Shown here one piece after another: positions 10,901 to 18,800 of a stretch of 33,570 nucleotides of DNA. The notes beneath the pieces were generated by a model, which was not told the DNA's origin, searched no databases, and saw only the letters and a program-made list of their open reading frames with translations. Position numbers and translations under genes: made by a program. Position 1 is the stretch's first letter. The number at the start of each line of letters is the position of its first letter. Source of the stretch: Euryarchaeota archaeon UBA220 (GTDB lineage Archaea; Thermoplasmatota; Poseidoniia; Poseidoniales; Thalassarchaeaceae); assembly GCA_002501885.1 (NCBI GenBank), contig DAON01000004.1, positions 1 through 33,570 of the forward strand. The letters are read 5' to 3'.

Positions 10901-13900
10901 GGCGAAGACGACATTTATGCAGATTATGAGTTCGAAGTAAGCATTCGAATTAACGGTACAGCATTCTATGATGAAGACCTTGAGTTTGATGATGAAGGTC
11001 CAGACACTGGCAAGGTTCTGGATTATGTACAGATTGACTTCCATTGGGACGGATTCAGCACCATTGCTCAGACAGACGGAGGAGGGCACTTCTCAGTTGT
11101 AGTCCCCGAGGGAGCAGTTATCGATGCTACGGTACAGCTTCCCGGCGCAATGCTGAATCTAGTAAATGGGACCAGATTCACAGTCACATCCAACGGCCCG
11201 AGCATTGACGGTGAGACATTCGACAACCTCACTCTAATTGCTACGCCAGGATACATTGTAGATGGATTAGTCAATATCAATAGGGAAGACAACCCTATGC
11301 AATCATATTTCGGCGGATGGCAGCCAATTGTGGTCATAGCAGACAACGCAGATACTCAAGTCCGCTGGCGCACCAATGTGATGGAAAATGGACAATTCCA
11401 GATGGCTCTTCCAGGAGGGAACTGGACATTTGACCTAGATGCCGACTGGATTACTTCTACACCGGTTGGCCTAGAGGTAGATGGTAAGAACGATACTCTC
11501 GACATCATCACTAGTCCGGTTAACAGTTCAGTCACAATTAGTCTGTTCTTGGATCATAGTGCTGATAACAATGTATCCAACGGTACGGCAGTAACATTCC
11601 CATTCACTATACTAGACGCATACAATAGTTCCAGAATCGTATATGAGATACTGGAAAATGGAAGCGAATGGACTCAGGACGGATTGGCCGAACTTTCGCT
11701 TGAGCCTGGTGCATATCGTATCGATGTAGATACATCAAATCCAGCAATCGATCACTTTGGAACTAGAATCATGACGGGCTCGACTCGCTTCGATGTCGGA
11801 CTGTTGGGCGGCGCAGTAGAGAGGACACTCGGCTTTGATCCCGAATGGAGAATCAATATCACATTCACTAATGAAAGTGGAGGGGTCCTATCTGGCCACC
11901 TCGTCAAGATGACGAATACCGAGTCTGGATGGGTATTGTCCCACACGACAGATGATGATGGCAGATGGAATGCCCATATCCCCGAGGGAGATTGGATAGT
12001 TTCTATCGCACCCTTCGAGTCCTCTGAAGGAGTTACAGAGATTTTGCGCGAACTCATCTCAGCCTCTGCTGAAAATGCCGGCGACGATATTTCGATGTCT
12101 ACTATGGAGGCTGCAAGAATAGAGCTGATACTGTACGAGGACTACTCAGGCGAACATATTGAAGGCATATCAGCAACAATATCTTCTCTCGAGGGCCTAG
12201 GTTCTGTGTCAATGGACTCCACTGACTCTGCAGGAGTCGTATCAGCTGTAATCTCTCCCGGAGAATGGGAATTCATACTGAATGTAACAGAAGGCGGAGA
12301 GAGATGGATCTTAGATGGAGACGAAGATCTCACTTCTATCAGTGCTATTCCAGGAGATAATCCCGCTTTGAATCTGACAGCGATGAAATTCGTAGAGCTC
12401 GGAGGCAATGTATTCTGGGACTTCGATGATGACAATTCTTCAGATGTCGGCGAGGGAATTTTCAACGCCACTATTCTTATCGTTGGTGAAGAAAACAACC
12501 ATACCGCTTTTACAGGAAATGATGGCGATTGGGCACTATTCGTTCCCGCAGGAACTTCTTGGAATATCGAGGTAGAAGTAGATGGATTCTCAACTGAGAG
12601 TTTCGCAGTTGCAGTCTCTGGAGTAGCCAACACAGTAGACACTGAAATGTCGGCACTACCTGTGGCCGTTGAGGGTTCAATAGCCTACATCGACGCAGAG
12701 CAATTGTCGTTAATTTCCGAAGGAGTTGTTCTACAACTGATTCCTGTTGAAGGAATGGTTCGAGATACCATGACTCCCGACAAGGAAATCATTGACGGAG
12801 TTTGGACTGGAAACTGGTCCGCTGAGGTCGAACCCGGGAACTGGATTCTCAGGGCCACATACGAGGAAGGTAATCTAATTGCAATGGGCCTAGTTGAGGC
12901 CGAGGTAGTTACTGGATACTCACTCGAACTTGAGATGACTGAAGGCGGATGGTTCAGAATGGATACCGAATGGTTAGACTATGATGGCGTGACACGCACT
13001 CTTGCAGATACGAATCTTTCAAACTCACAATTTGTAGAGGGCCCAAGCTTAGTCATCAACACAGGCGCGGGAATGAGATGGGTTGAGGAAGTCAATGATC
13101 AAGGATTCATCGAGATGTTAATGATTCCAGGGACCATAGATGCTTCAAGCGAATTCGATGTAACTCAGCGTAACCTGACAATGTCGTACATTGGCGGACA
13201 AGGTGTGACTGTGAGGCCAGGCCAAGAGGCGCCTCCTGTCACACTCTCTCATGTACGCATAGCGAATCATGAAGTCTCCATCTCGACGATTAACAACTCT
13301 GGCGGAGATCCAGATTTCGATGGAGGACTAGGAAACGCAATGGCAATCACCAACTCTGAGGGCGGATTCGAACCAGTTGATTTCCAGCTATCTCTTGACT
13401 ATCTTGGTCACGAACCATTCGATACATTCACTATATTCGGAGATGTAGTAGGAACAGATGGCAGCCATTGGCTAGTCGAGTTCCACAATGGTTCAGGAGA
13501 CTGGAACAGCACAGCACAATTTGACATGGGTCTAGATAATGCAATGAGTTTCTCCGACTTATATGTCAGAGTAACTCCTGCAAATCAATCCACAGCTCAT
13601 GCATTCCAGAACGGACACACCATTTCGATGACCGTAGCTTCGAAAGAAGACGGTTACTTGGAAGACCACTCAGTGAATGTCAAGATTCCTCAAATCCACG
13701 GCTTTGAGCTAACGGAGCCTATGGCTGAATCATATGGAATTCAACCAGGCCGGTCGATTAGTGTTGGAATCGAGTTCACAAATACAGGAAACGGCGACGA
13801 GCTCTATGAGTTTGAGTTTGATGACTCTGAACTGCCAGAGGGTTGGGTTAGAGCAGGCGCTACTACACACACGATTGGAGCATACATCTCGTCTACTCAC

Positions 13901-14488
13901 ACAGTGACCATTTCTGCTCCCGCCAACGCGTCCGATGAGGATTTCACAATCTACATGTCAATTACTGACAAGGCCAACAACACCTATGATGATGTACCGA
14001 TTCATATTCAGACCTCTATGCCTTCTCTACGAATCAAATCTTATCAGAATGTCGCTGGAGGCGAGGATTTGACTGCCGGACAGTCGCACCTCTACACAGT
14101 AGTAGTCGAGAATACGGGCCTGATTGATGCCCAACTCGTACAGTTGAATGGTACACTTTGTGATACATACAGTGGATGTCCAGATACCTCAAGTACTGGA
14201 GTTATGGGAATGGACATCCAAGATGTACCAGCTAACTCAGAAGTACAATTTGAGATTTTAATTGACTTGTCCGATATTAGTCCGGGGACATTCTATCTAT
14301 ACTTCGATATCAATAATACTGGATTCGACTCAGTCGAGGACTACTCGGTTCAGCAGATCAAGGTACGGTCTCCACCTGCCGAGGAGACTACTGATTGGAT
14401 TGGTTGGCTTCTAGGTGCAATGCTGATTATTGCCCTTTTGACGCTAACTAGAAGAGGCGGAAGTAGAAGAGGCTCAGCCCCATTCTAA
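4994..14488 (+). CDS. aglB: Giant AglB/STT3-type oligosaccharyltransferase with extra N-terminal membrane domain and ~1,750-residue C-terminal beta-sandwich array
   Basis: This catalytic subunit transfers a lipid-linked glycan to Asn-X-Ser/Thr on exported proteins, with its active site outside the membrane. Family motifs (numbering from ATG 4994): first acidic site GGSDPWY with Asp at 395, DHD at 511-513, a TIxE-type motif (TIGE) at 719-722, and WWDYG at 945-949 followed by HPTVADN. The length of about 3,164 residues is several times that of ordinary AglB. About ten additional hydrophobic segments (residues ~15-345) precede the usual first OST helix near 355. From about 1384 to 3130 there are repeated Ig-like or carboxypeptidase-regulatory-like beta modules (for example LEGTVELEGFGAIPNARVMI) and CARDB-like domains. 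One last helix (~3133-3153) and the basic tail TRRGGSRRGSAPF follow. The C-terminal part holds more than 40 N-X-S/T sequons by eye and four local cysteine pairs. The catalytic assignment is firm; the roles of both extensions are unknown. Confidence 0.93.
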   Translation: MNENDTATESELSQAGIASVPTVLVALLALFFGADYVANGAMENDGYTQVLILPAVAAFAAALGRIGAFAPFGNMAKYRNAIVVLGFILAAAIITMAHNLFESVGRVGALTFALVGISTYVQISTDRREEASTLLAIVIGFHLAVSHAANSVFDLSDWTGSAPDLIDTGRAGIASVFFAFWATSIVAGMITAALMRGKLDSPGSGSFGSSLSASNRVLMSTLFAILLVQAIPLIWLGQLSGIQEYHNHVYLGSVWALFSTVVILFIAFCHCERWNVLGAIFGVNWLLYTLGHLQEIGNEFPSFLAGDDAMSTFSWFFLGFWLNVAAVMIASRGYFGDISPRHEPSQARLWWQSNSYSIMVALAILVAFAVRTGWNVLPAMNASATGLWDMTGGSDPWYMKRVVDYIVAERSHYIFDHDRAYPMGAINPRPPLFSWSLALGGIGLSWLLEIPADEATWWSVAAMPAVFGALIVLPLAAIAKNVHSKGAGILTAWLIALMPGHISHATFGLADHDSFALLFLSMAFYYWVRALDELGTERMFQNPSSSPLYLVAGIRETWHRNPRAMAFATLSGISFATVALGWKGFVYGPGILFLAYSGQIILNMFRKRDSLPLTSITLQMLLTSFLIPLPFYMWPGLNLVFDPSGFQPMFYIIGFTLALGWVSSSYRDKPWLLVLGTGGVLIGGILAILFILQQLEIYNGWDILFTGGFYFSKNKIFGTIGEAQAPSRGVLFASYGPVVALIAVGCAFVLMWRGARRERQSHLLLGLWVIIATYMAWSAGRFIFNATPAMAVVGGIGLMMLWDGANFSSFVKEWRRSGIGTPRTRFRSVWTAGRRNPAIPAILVILMMVASQHATYGIDSGIPRGEAAATDVDQTIHDIAPDFLRAEVLGLSVLKSEGYNPESEMWYMGTFGPGFNSGSWNLAYDWLSEQDTDMSFSERPAFVSWWDYGFQALAQGQHPTVADNFQSGIPNSGGMLLSNSQEDTLALFITTLAQGDRRYNGGGGFTDSFYEVLDLYMDDDQLAEYDNILSIGVNDENFVKDRAMAVVATDDHTELLHGYSLDSNGLPESEKMWKVLIGGTQMGNSTEDESEATDLFNATRLNNAQFEMQTTHYLIGGYMYTSDLIEDFNDVSTSLHRTNARLALSRAFLSTAFDMDQLAGIYHGITGLDYEVQDYDGPLGDTVVRNNDIRYFAIDNRLYPLGGTYYGDYQYHRGQTTGIFHAPTGLSGLDMEDYITAVYDTQRGDGPLIPRSAEEFEEEYLNDVIRQSSGASESNEVIRMVDIDYQHQPAFFETMVARFYVGYSTSMLGLPGDADQPAPHFYMSGTPGSYLENAYPLPGAMMNHFVLANWYDDERCELLDNGSKVDDDCSNPTIGSANTQVKVMKYYSGATLEGTVELEGFGAIPNARVMIERDAFSGEEVADADGNVVDGDDRTYWIPIGYTDADENGHFSYTVPAGKIRVSAFIGEPDLDTARSAMMTGDVGQSLSDIFQETSANRNVNPITGILANVSGATWLSETIVNVSGEAGHSNGEQTVYGNVSVQPSHATGKLVWSGSTLFDQDPLTDVIVEISPSAEHVQIPPSSSTTSVGIVEGYDLTFGGIGEVTFTGAGSLIAQGVVTVTDFTGNHSQTISHNHSLTGDGMFSGRGTLSGDITDDIEIPVCDTNSTMPENHSVCSMESGDLLIDGDVNATGRFTSNGTTTFTRSLSQATLVGSGIFEVDTSEELDTYGTFNGTFATVEGEGIFSGPMVQPGTFHFVDMIPGAYDITIIFSDGTAVDLEEQFIIPLIGSPDVTTIDIAGGSISGYLVNTTGSPINSTIALFGEDSTHSDAILECSEIGLAPCILVPNEDGFFQYGPIVPGNYTAQTDVDGDGFAEISEEYIFDPEIDVEYEFPSPVPETSDLTFTLTENGNSVPDLDVTLRLKNGTGDAAYVEYDNESGQYRAELSRGTWVLNYTLSEQLQLWEQIEIGEDDIYADYEFEVSIRINGTAFYDEDLEFDDEGPDTGKVLDYVQIDFHWDGFSTIAQTDGGGHFSVVVPEGAVIDATVQLPGAMLNLVNGTRFTVTSNGPSIDGETFDNLTLIATPGYIVDGLVNINREDNPMQSYFGGWQPIVVIADNADTQVRWRTNVMENGQFQMALPGGNWTFDLDADWITSTPVGLEVDGKNDTLDIITSPVNSSVTISLFLDHSADNNVSNGTAVTFPFTILDAYNSSRIVYEILENGSEWTQDGLAELSLEPGAYRIDVDTSNPAIDHFGTRIMTGSTRFDVGLLGGAVERTLGFDPEWRINITFTNESGGVLSGHLVKMTNTESGWVLSHTTDDDGRWNAHIPEGDWIVSIAPFESSEGVTEILRELISASAENAGDDISMSTMEAARIELILYEDYSGEHIEGISATISSLEGLGSVSMDSTDSAGVVSAVISPGEWEFILNVTEGGERWILDGDEDLTSISAIPGDNPALNLTAMKFVELGGNVFWDFDDDNSSDVGEGIFNATILIVGEENNHTAFTGNDGDWALFVPAGTSWNIEVEVDGFSTESFAVAVSGVANTVDTEMSALPVAVEGSIAYIDAEQLSLISEGVVLQLIPVEGMVRDTMTPDKEIIDGVWTGNWSAEVEPGNWILRATYEEGNLIAMGLVEAEVVTGYSLELEMTEGGWFRMDTEWLDYDGVTRTLADTNLSNSQFVEGPSLVINTGAGMRWVEEVNDQGFIEMLMIPGTIDASSEFDVTQRNLTMSYIGGQGVTVRPGQEAPPVTLSHVRIANHEVSISTINNSGGDPDFDGGLGNAMAITNSEGGFEPVDFQLSLDYLGHEPFDTFTIFGDVVGTDGSHWLVEFHNGSGDWNSTAQFDMGLDNAMSFSDLYVRVTPANQSTAHAFQNGHTISMTVASKEDGYLEDHSVNVKIPQIHGFELTEPMAESYGIQPGRSISVGIEFTNTGNGDELYEFEFDDSELPEGWVRAGATTHTIGAYISSTHTVTISAPANASDEDFTIYMSITDKANNTYDDVPIHIQTSMPSLRIKSYQNVAGGEDLTAGQSHLYTVVVENTGLIDAQLVQLNGTLCDTYSGCPDTSSTGVMGMDIQDVPANSEVQFEILIDLSDISPGTFYLYFDINNTGFDSVEDYSVQQIKVRSPPAEETTDWIGWLLGAMLIIALLTLTRRGGSRRGSAPF

Positions 14489-14495
14489 ACTGCAT

Positions 14496-14540
14496 TCTAT
14501 ATACTAACGGCCACACTCTAGGAAGGGTGATAGTATTCCT
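14496..14540 (+). promoter_or_regulatory. TATA-like box and leader of the subtilase gene
   Basis: CTATATACTAA at about 14497-14507 contains TATATA, 41-46 bases before ATG 14544. A GGGTGAT Shine-Dalgarno-like stretch (14525-14531) lies in the leader but is 12 bases from the ATG, farther than usual. AGGAA (14520-14524) and TTCCT (14536-14540) could pair and place GGGTGAT in the loop, which would shorten the effective spacing. The subtilase could also be read through from the oligosaccharyltransferase gene 55 bases upstream. Confidence 0.4.
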
Positions 14541-14543
14541 GCT

Positions 14544-15770
14544 ATGGATAATCTAGAGCTTCTACCTGAGCCTGATGACCCTCGGATGATGACAGCAGTA
14601 GATAGGGACGCCCCAGGGTATCCCGGTGAAGCCTACGGATTGTCGGATGAGGAGGCCAAGCAACTTCGATGGCCAGCAGCTCCACTAAAGGAGATACTTT
14701 GGCCGTGGGGGGCGGTTACATTCGCGTTTGGTGCTGTCTTCATGCTATTGATTTGGCCTCACATTGATGCGTATCTCTCTCCTGTTCTCCCTGAGACCGA
14801 ATGGGCCTACGAGTCTACTGGGATTAGGGAGTTACAAGATTCCGGATTAGACGGCTCAGGCGTACATGTCTGTATGGTTGATACGGGAATCGATATTGAA
14901 CACCCGGACTTTGCCAATCTATCGTTAGTCGGATTCAGAGACTTCTACGATAATCAACACGAAAACATCAGAGATGTGGGCGATGATTGGCATGGTACGA
15001 TGATGGCGGGCTTGCTTGTTGCTGATGGAAAGTTCAGAGGCGCAGCCCCGGGTGTCGATCTGTCAATTGCTTTGGCACTAGGTCCGTCAGGCACTACTGG
15101 ACAGGAGAGTTTTGTCGCTCAAGCTGTACGCTGGTGCAGAATAACTCAGGAAGCTGACATCATCAGTTTGAGTTTGGGCAGTGATCCGGGTAGCGGTATG
15201 GCCGTTCAGTCTGAGACAGCTCAGGCTGTCCAGGAAGCTCTTGATTCAGGAATTTTCGTAGTAGCAGCGGCTGGAAACAGAGACTCTGGAGAGAATATCT
15301 CAGATGTATCAGTCCCTGCCAACATAGAGGGCGTAATCGCTGTAGGTACAATGACCCGTAGCGCAGGCACTTGGTCTCAATCCGCTACCGGTTCAATTGT
15401 TGATCCATATACTCAGGAAAACCGTACCTACCCCAATCAGAAGCCAGAGGTAATCGCACCGGGTGTCCTGCTACTATCTACCTCGGGCAGTACAATTGAG
15501 CCACCTTACTCTTATTCTACAGGAACCAGTGACTCAACTGTACTGGTTACTGGGGCTCTGGCACTGATTCTACAGTTGTATGGCGATGAATTACGCGGAG
15601 AAGACGGACAAATCGGCCCAGATGAGATGGATTTAGTGAAGAGAACACTGGCTAGTTCTTGCGACAAATCGCTCATCGAAGGGGCGCCTCACGATAAGAA
15701 AGGAGGATACGGTTCTCTGGATGCAGTTCAGTGGGCCGCAGACATCGCTTTTGAGCTAAATGTAGACTAA
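14544..15770 (+). CDS. Membrane-tethered subtilisin-like serine protease (S8 family)
   Basis: A serine endopeptidase probably displayed on the outer face of the membrane. The 408-residue protein has an acidic cytoplasmic N-terminus of about 50 residues, one membrane helix (~53-72, WGAVTFAFGAVFMLLIWP) and then the catalytic domain, which is a type II topology. The triad is visible: Asp113 in VDTGIDIEHPDF, His150 in DWHGTMMAGLL and Ser329 in GTSDSTV. Asn245 in AAAGNRDSG is the likely oxyanion residue. The usual GTSMATPHVAG around the serine is altered to GTSDSTVLVTG, without the Met-Ala-x-Pro, which may change substrate preference. There is no recognisable secretion propeptide. It lies between the giant oligosaccharyltransferase and a large surface protein on the same strand, so processing of surface proteins is a reasonable guess. 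Confidence in the family is high; the substrate is unknown. Confidence 0.93.
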   Translation: MDNLELLPEPDDPRMMTAVDRDAPGYPGEAYGLSDEEAKQLRWPAAPLKEILWPWGAVTFAFGAVFMLLIWPHIDAYLSPVLPETEWAYESTGIRELQDSGLDGSGVHVCMVDTGIDIEHPDFANLSLVGFRDFYDNQHENIRDVGDDWHGTMMAGLLVADGKFRGAAPGVDLSIALALGPSGTTGQESFVAQAVRWCRITQEADIISLSLGSDPGSGMAVQSETAQAVQEALDSGIFVVAAAGNRDSGENISDVSVPANIEGVIAVGTMTRSAGTWSQSATGSIVDPYTQENRTYPNQKPEVIAPGVLLLSTSGSTIEPPYSYSTGTSDSTVLVTGALALILQLYGDELRGEDGQIGPDEMDLVKRTLASSCDKSLIEGAPHDKKGGYGSLDAVQWAADIAFELNVD

Positions 15771-15784
15771 AACAGTATCATCAT

Positions 15785-15835
15785 GAATGACAAGTATCAT
15801 TCGAGCCGTAGGCTCGATTCGACCCTATGATTAAA
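15785..15835 (+). promoter_or_regulatory. Two overlapping hairpins and a TATA-like box before the beta-helix surface protein gene
   Basis: GAATGA (15785-15790) and TCATTC (15797-15802) form a 6-bp inverted repeat. A second, perfect one follows: CGAGCC-GTA-GGCTCG (15802-15816). Then comes the AT-rich TATGATTAAAT (15825-15835), centred about 29 bases before ATG 15859, where a TATA box belongs for a leaderless archaeal mRNA. The hairpins are either the 3' end of the subtilase transcript or an upstream operator; no T-run supports a terminator. Confidence 0.45.
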
Positions 15836-15858
15836 TCCGTCCGCGACTCCCCAAGCGC

Positions 15859-18800
15859 ATGGCTGATACGAATCGTACACGCAGTCACATGCTAGTTATT
15901 CTGATGCTCAGCAGCCTATTCGTTGCACTAGTTGGCCCCGCTGCTCCAGTATCTGCGAACAATGAGACCACTTCTGGTATTGTTTCTGGTACAGAAACAT
16001 GGTCCGGCGTCCACACTCTATCTGGAGATGTGGTCATATCCTCTGGAGCCAAGTTAATCATTGAACCCGGGACTACAGTAATCTTCCCTAACGGGACTCA
16101 CTTAGATGTCCGAGGCAACCTATGTGCAGGTGTTTCTGCGTGCGGTGCTAGCGGCAATTCAAACACCGCTCAGAGAATTACATTCCAGTGGACTGCCCCT
16201 TCAAACGGCAGTGCAATAGGAGAATGCTACGGGATGAGTTATGGAAACCAGCAAATATGGATAGAAGACCCATCTTGTTACGAAGGCGTTCTAATCCGAA
16301 ACTCAATCGATCTTTCCCAGACAGGTCTGAGATACATCACTATCGATGGAGCTTGGGGAATTCCCTACTATATCCCCACTGTCTACCAATGGAGGTATGG
16401 CGCCTTAGTAATTGACGGCGCCAGCCCTGTTCTCACAGAGATGGAGTTCAGCGACATAAACACCACTAGCGTTCTGACTACAAATCTCGCACAACCACGC
16501 TTTGTTGGTGGCGAGTATGTAGTCGGTAGCGATGACTCAAGTGGAGTTCGCGGCTCTGCAGTTCAGATTTATGGTTCTGGGACTCCGATTACTCCTCTGA
16601 CATTGGAATCTCCAGAACTTATTGGTACCAATGTCGGCTGTAGTCGTCAGGCGCCTAGCAGACCAGCAGTTTGGGCACAGGATGCACATATCGAGATTAC
16701 TGATGCTACTGTTGCAGTTGGCGACTACGGAATCAGCATGCAGAATTCTGCCGGGACGATTTCGAATTCCGAATTCAATGTAAACTGCAATGGAATCGAT
16801 ATCAACAGTAGGAAAGCAGTTGGTAACACCGACTATGAGATCAACCTTATCGGCAACGAGATTACAACAGCTGATGGCGCGCCAATTACAGTCTTCCAAG
16901 GAGGCCTTGCAAACATCATTGCAAATGAGTTGGAAGGGGCCGAACAGTCTTCTGGAATTGCAATTGAATCAAGCGAGGTTAAGATACTCAACAACGATAT
17001 CGGGCCTGTGGGTGGCTGGAATGGACTATGGATGCTAGGTTCGTTCGATGTCATAGCTGAGAACAATACCATTCATGACATAGCTAGAGAGCCAATCCGT
17101 GCTGGAGAATATGGCAGCAGTGCCCCTTCTCCATCCGCATCAAGAGTATATCTGGCAAATAATACAATCACTACAGATGGATCTGGCGAGTGCAGCCAGA
17201 CAAAGTATGATGACTGGGATGGAGATTTCACATGCCCCGTTGTCCATGCTTATCGCTCAGGCGTCTCCATGTATGACAATACCATCAATGCGGCTGGATC
17301 AGCGGATGGAATACGCGCTGTAGGGGCCTTGCTAAATATCCAGAGGAATACATTCAATGTTCCCGGTACTGGTGCTATAATGAAGCACTATAATGACGGG
17401 TATGCCGGTTCACAACAGTTCGGAACTCTTGCATTCTTTTCCCACAATACATGGGCCGGAGTTGGCATGACTTACAATGTAACTAAGAGTTCCGTGACAG
17501 TACAATCGGAATATATCCCCTCGCCTCCTCCTGGAGAGTATCCAGTACAACTAGTTTGGTCGGACCAAGAGGCATGGCCTGCAAACCAGTTCCAAACCTC
17601 AGTGGTTCCAACCTTTGTCAAGGAATGTCCAAACTGCGCTGACTTCACACCTATCGGTTTCCCATTGTCAGTAGGAGATGGCATGGGGGTTTCCTCGGCC
17701 ATGGATAACAACTCCACCACCTTCACTTTTGCAAATCTCTCAAACCTCGACCGTACTAAGATCCACATCGAGACCCAACCAACTCCCTACGCCGTACAGG
17801 TTCGAAGGGCAGAGATGGTCCGATTCCAGACACTCGTTAATGGAGAAAGGGTCGAGAATACCAATGTGCTGATCGAGGACGCTCTGGGTAACGATCTCTA
17901 CTCTCTATATACTCAGGATGATGGCTACACTCCTTGGTTTGCGTTACCTTCTGACTTCCACCTTGACATCAGAGGACTAGGAGGTGGAGACAACCCCGAC
18001 GGTTTCGCTGACGACCAATATGAAGATTCATGTAACGATGGAATCGACAATGACGGCGATTTAACAGTCGACATGAGTGACGAGGACTGCGACTATCTCG
18101 CTGGAACAAGAGAACTATCTCGTTACTACTACACAGCCTACAGGTTTGGCTTTGGATATGCTAGGGACGACTTCACCCTGACCGATACTACATTACAAGA
18201 TACAATCAATCTAGTCAATAGTGCTCCTACTGTTTATGTCACTCAGTCCGATGGTCATTCATTCAGAAAGACCGTCAATCTAACTGGAAGTGCCCATGAT
18301 GGAAATCTGGCTGGAGTCTATGGCTCAGACGAACTCGCTCAGTGGGACCAGGGAGGATATGTCCACGAGGTACAAGTGAAAGATCCATTCACCAGCGAGT
18401 GGTCTAGCGCCGGATTAGCTGTTGATACAAGCGGCATGTCCGAAGGACAAGTCACTAAGACAAACCGTCCATTCAGTTCTTGGTACTATGAGATTGACAT
18501 GAGTAACAGAGAAGAGGGCGATTATGTCTTTGAGATTAGGGCATTCGATGGAATAGACTACAGTCCAATCATATACAAGTCGGTCAAACTAAATGTTCAG
18601 GCTCCAACAATTTCAGTTACCTCTCCTAGCTCATTCTCTACACATTCTGAGGGAAGTGTAACCTTCGAAGGTACTGCCTTCGACAACTATGGCTGCCCGG
18701 TTGATTGCAGTAAGGATTTGGGAGACATCTACTTCCATATTGAAGGGCCCAACTTCGATGTAACAACACCTGCAGAAGGAGGGGCAGATTGGTCGTGGAC

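Noticed and set aside
12142..12642. Open frame of 166 codons antisense to the OST gene
   Set aside because: It lies wholly within a strongly coding frame on the other strand, has a Ser/Pro-rich composition typical of antisense shadows, and shows no motif or start signal.
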